Origin: Podospora pseudoanserina
Taxonomy: Eukaryota; Ascomycota; Sordariomycetes; Sordariales; Podosporaceae
Assembly: GCF_035222485.1 (NCBI RefSeq)
Contig: NC_085924.1
Location: 62,001-126,000, forward strand
Length of the DNA: 64,000 bases
Direction: 5' to 3'
Positions 62,727 through 64,000 of this stretch are shown one piece after another. The translations under genes and the position numbers were made by a program. How positions within the stretch are numbered: the first letter of the stretch is position 1; every line of letters starts with the position of its first letter. The notes beneath the pieces were generated by a model. The model was not told the DNA's origin. It worked only from the letters and a program-made list of their open reading frames with translations, and did not search any database.

Positions 62727-64000
62727 TCAATGTCCCTCGCCCCGTGTCAAACTCCTCCCATGAAACCTTGCCAGCCAACTATTCGCCATCATCACTCTGA
62801 TTCTCTTGCCCCAGATCATGAAAACGAAGACCATCATGTTGTTTACCACCAAGATGGGGACGAAAGCCGCCACAACAATCGTGACATATCCATGCTTGAG
62901 GATCCAGTTCAACAGCTCCCCGCTAAAACCAAAGCTGATGGCCTGCTTGCCAAGGTTCATGATGATGAGCATCTCGCTCAAGTTGGCATTGTACGAATCA
63001 ACCGCATAAGCCAATGTGAGTGTGAAGTAAAAGTAGCCAGCCCACTGGGTGATACCGATCGCGATGAAGTAGCATATCCAGTGGAGATCTCTGGCTGCAG
63101 CCATACCAAAGAGAACTTGGCCTGCCGGAGCAACAAACGCGGCAGGAATGAGAACCCCCAGTCTCATTTCGGCTTCTCTGATGCCCCCATTCCTCCTTGT
63201 GAGCCTCGCGGCCAGGATATCGGATGCCGGGAGTAGAGGAAGAGCAAGGCCGAAGCCAATAAAAGTTGCAATGGCGCTCAGACCAGAATTTGTCTCGGGC
63301 CAATTGTATGGGGGCTGGACAATCTTCAACGGGAAGACGAAGTTGAAGGAGAAGCCGCACAGTCCAATATAGATGCCGTAGGTGGCGATGACCCAGAAGG
63401 TGGAAGGAACCAAGAGATGGGTGAAAGCTCTGAATGGCATGGCCCAAAAGTCACACGTGTAGTCGAACTTGTCCGGGAAGATACTGAGCTGCTGTTTCCA
63501 AGACTTGCGCCGGGGTAGGACAAAATTGCCCGACAGCTCTGCAGTCTCTGGCTGCCGCTTCTTCTCATTGCCTTCTGCCGTGGTCGCAGCCGACGTCACA
63601 ACCTCGAGGTTGCTCCCACTTGACGACCCACCTGACGGAGCAACAGGAGCTCTGAAATACAACGACTCTTCCACAAAAAGAAAACACAAGAGCAAAAGCG
63701 CGACACCAAAAGCCAGCTCGACATAAAAGAACAAGTTCCACGAATACCCGGCCGCAAGCATAAACCCGCAAAACATCGGCCCAGTTGCTCCCAGACACAA
63801 GGCAACCGTATACCACCCCAACTTCTTCCCTCTCTCGTGCAAGAAGAAGATGTCATTCACCAACTGTACCGGCAACGCCTCGCAAACCCCACTCCCAAAA
63901 GCATGCACAATCCTCCATGCTAGCAAACCCCCATACGTCGTCGATTGACTCGCCCCGATGATCCCCCCAATATATGCCACCAGGCTCAGCAACATGACCG
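62727..64000 (-). CDS. MFS transporter, 3' part, runs off right edge
   Basis: Membrane carrier of the DHA1-like MFS branch (Hol1-like group). 424 codons are visible and the frame is still open at the edge (a Val codon precedes MLLSLVAYIGG), so the N-terminus and first spans are missing. Seen: GLLAWRIVHAFGSGVCEALPVQLVNDIFFLHERGKK in parts (helix 4 and the following loop), LCLGATGPMFCGFML (motif C-like, helix 5), and a long Ser/Gly-rich central loop with NFVLPRRKSWKQQL. Then come helices 7-12 with FSFNFVFPLKIVQPPYNWPE and YAVDSYNANLSEMLIIMNLG, the latter near helix 11. Ends ARFHGRSLTRGEGH. Substrate unknown. Confidence 0.87.
   Translation of the reverse strand, partial: VMLLSLVAYIGGIIGASQSTTYGGLLAWRIVHAFGSGVCEALPVQLVNDIFFLHERGKKLGWYTVALCLGATGPMFCGFMLAAGYSWNLFFYVELAFGVALLLLCFLFVEESLYFRAPVAPSGGSSSGSNLEVVTSAATTAEGNEKKRQPETAELSGNFVLPRRKSWKQQLSIFPDKFDYTCDFWAMPFRAFTHLLVPSTFWVIATYGIYIGLCGFSFNFVFPLKIVQPPYNWPETNSGLSAIATFIGFGLALPLLPASDILAARLTRRNGGIREAEMRLGVLIPAAFVAPAGQVLFGMAAARDLHWICYFIAIGITQWAGYFYFTLTLAYAVDSYNANLSEMLIIMNLGKQAISFGFSGELLNWILKHGYVTIVVAAFVPILVVNNMMVFVFMIWGKRIRVMMANSWLARFHGRSLTRGEGH

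Noticed and set aside
1-64000. Secondary-metabolite cluster or defence system
   Set aside because: No PKS, NRPS, terpene synthase, NLR or other hallmark gene; transporters and oxidases are scattered among housekeeping genes.
1-64000. CRISPR arrays, operons or ribosome-binding sites
   Set aside because: The sequence is eukaryotic; tandem repeats found are LTR-internal or minisatellite and have no spacer structure.

Overview
The window is nuclear DNA of a filamentous ascomycete, most likely a Sordariomycete near Sordariales. It carries short GT-AG introns of about 45-145 bases, a fungal gene set (sedolisin protease, GH5 cellulase, GH76 cell-wall mannosidase, sugar and drug MFS carriers, DUF1996 and DUF3176-type proteins), and one AT-rich block of decayed retroelements showing the TpA enrichment expected from repeat-induced point mutation (RIP). 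Exon joins were worked out by hand from splice sites, frame and family conservation.

Layout. 1-8.1 kb: 5' part of a GH5 endoglucanase (runs off the left edge), a mitochondrial D-lactate dehydrogenase, a small membrane protein, a sugar transporter and a DHA1-type drug carrier. 8.6-18.4 kb: accessory block with a broken F-box relic, AT-rich decayed DNA, a 7.5-kb Ty3/Gypsy chromovirus with almost identical LTRs but a heavily decayed interior, a solo LTR of the same family, and minisatellites. 20-33.3 kb: a Kes1/Osh4 lipid-transfer protein, an F-box/LRR-like pseudogene, a flavoprotein dehydrogenase, a DUF3176-like membrane protein, a secreted DUF1996 protein and a two-finger C2H2 factor. 34.4-40.7 kb: an intron-bearing tRNA-Glu(CTC), an eight-exon sedolisin and a secreted carboxylesterase. 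40.7-44.7 kb: a 4-kb gene-poor gap. 44.7-50.8 kb: housekeeping stretch with a conserved-looking unknown protein, Arp2/3 subunit ARC18 and tRNA m1A58 methyltransferase subunit TRM6. 51-64 kb: secreted and surface proteins (GPI-type protein, GH76 mannosidase, small secreted protein, Cys-rich single-span receptor-like protein, L-amino-acid oxidase) and an MFS carrier cut by the right edge.

How the genes fit together. There is no clear biosynthetic cluster. The common theme is nutrient capture and surface biology: cellulose attack plus sugar uptake on the left; secreted protease, esterase, amino-acid oxidase and wall-remodelling enzymes on the right.

The most unusual material is inside the chromovirus. 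It has a self-priming type primer-binding site, an antisense Cys-containing accessory frame, an antisense tRNA-like Pol III unit with A box, B box and terminator, and a strong mismatch between near-identical LTRs plus a whole gag frame and a ruined pol.
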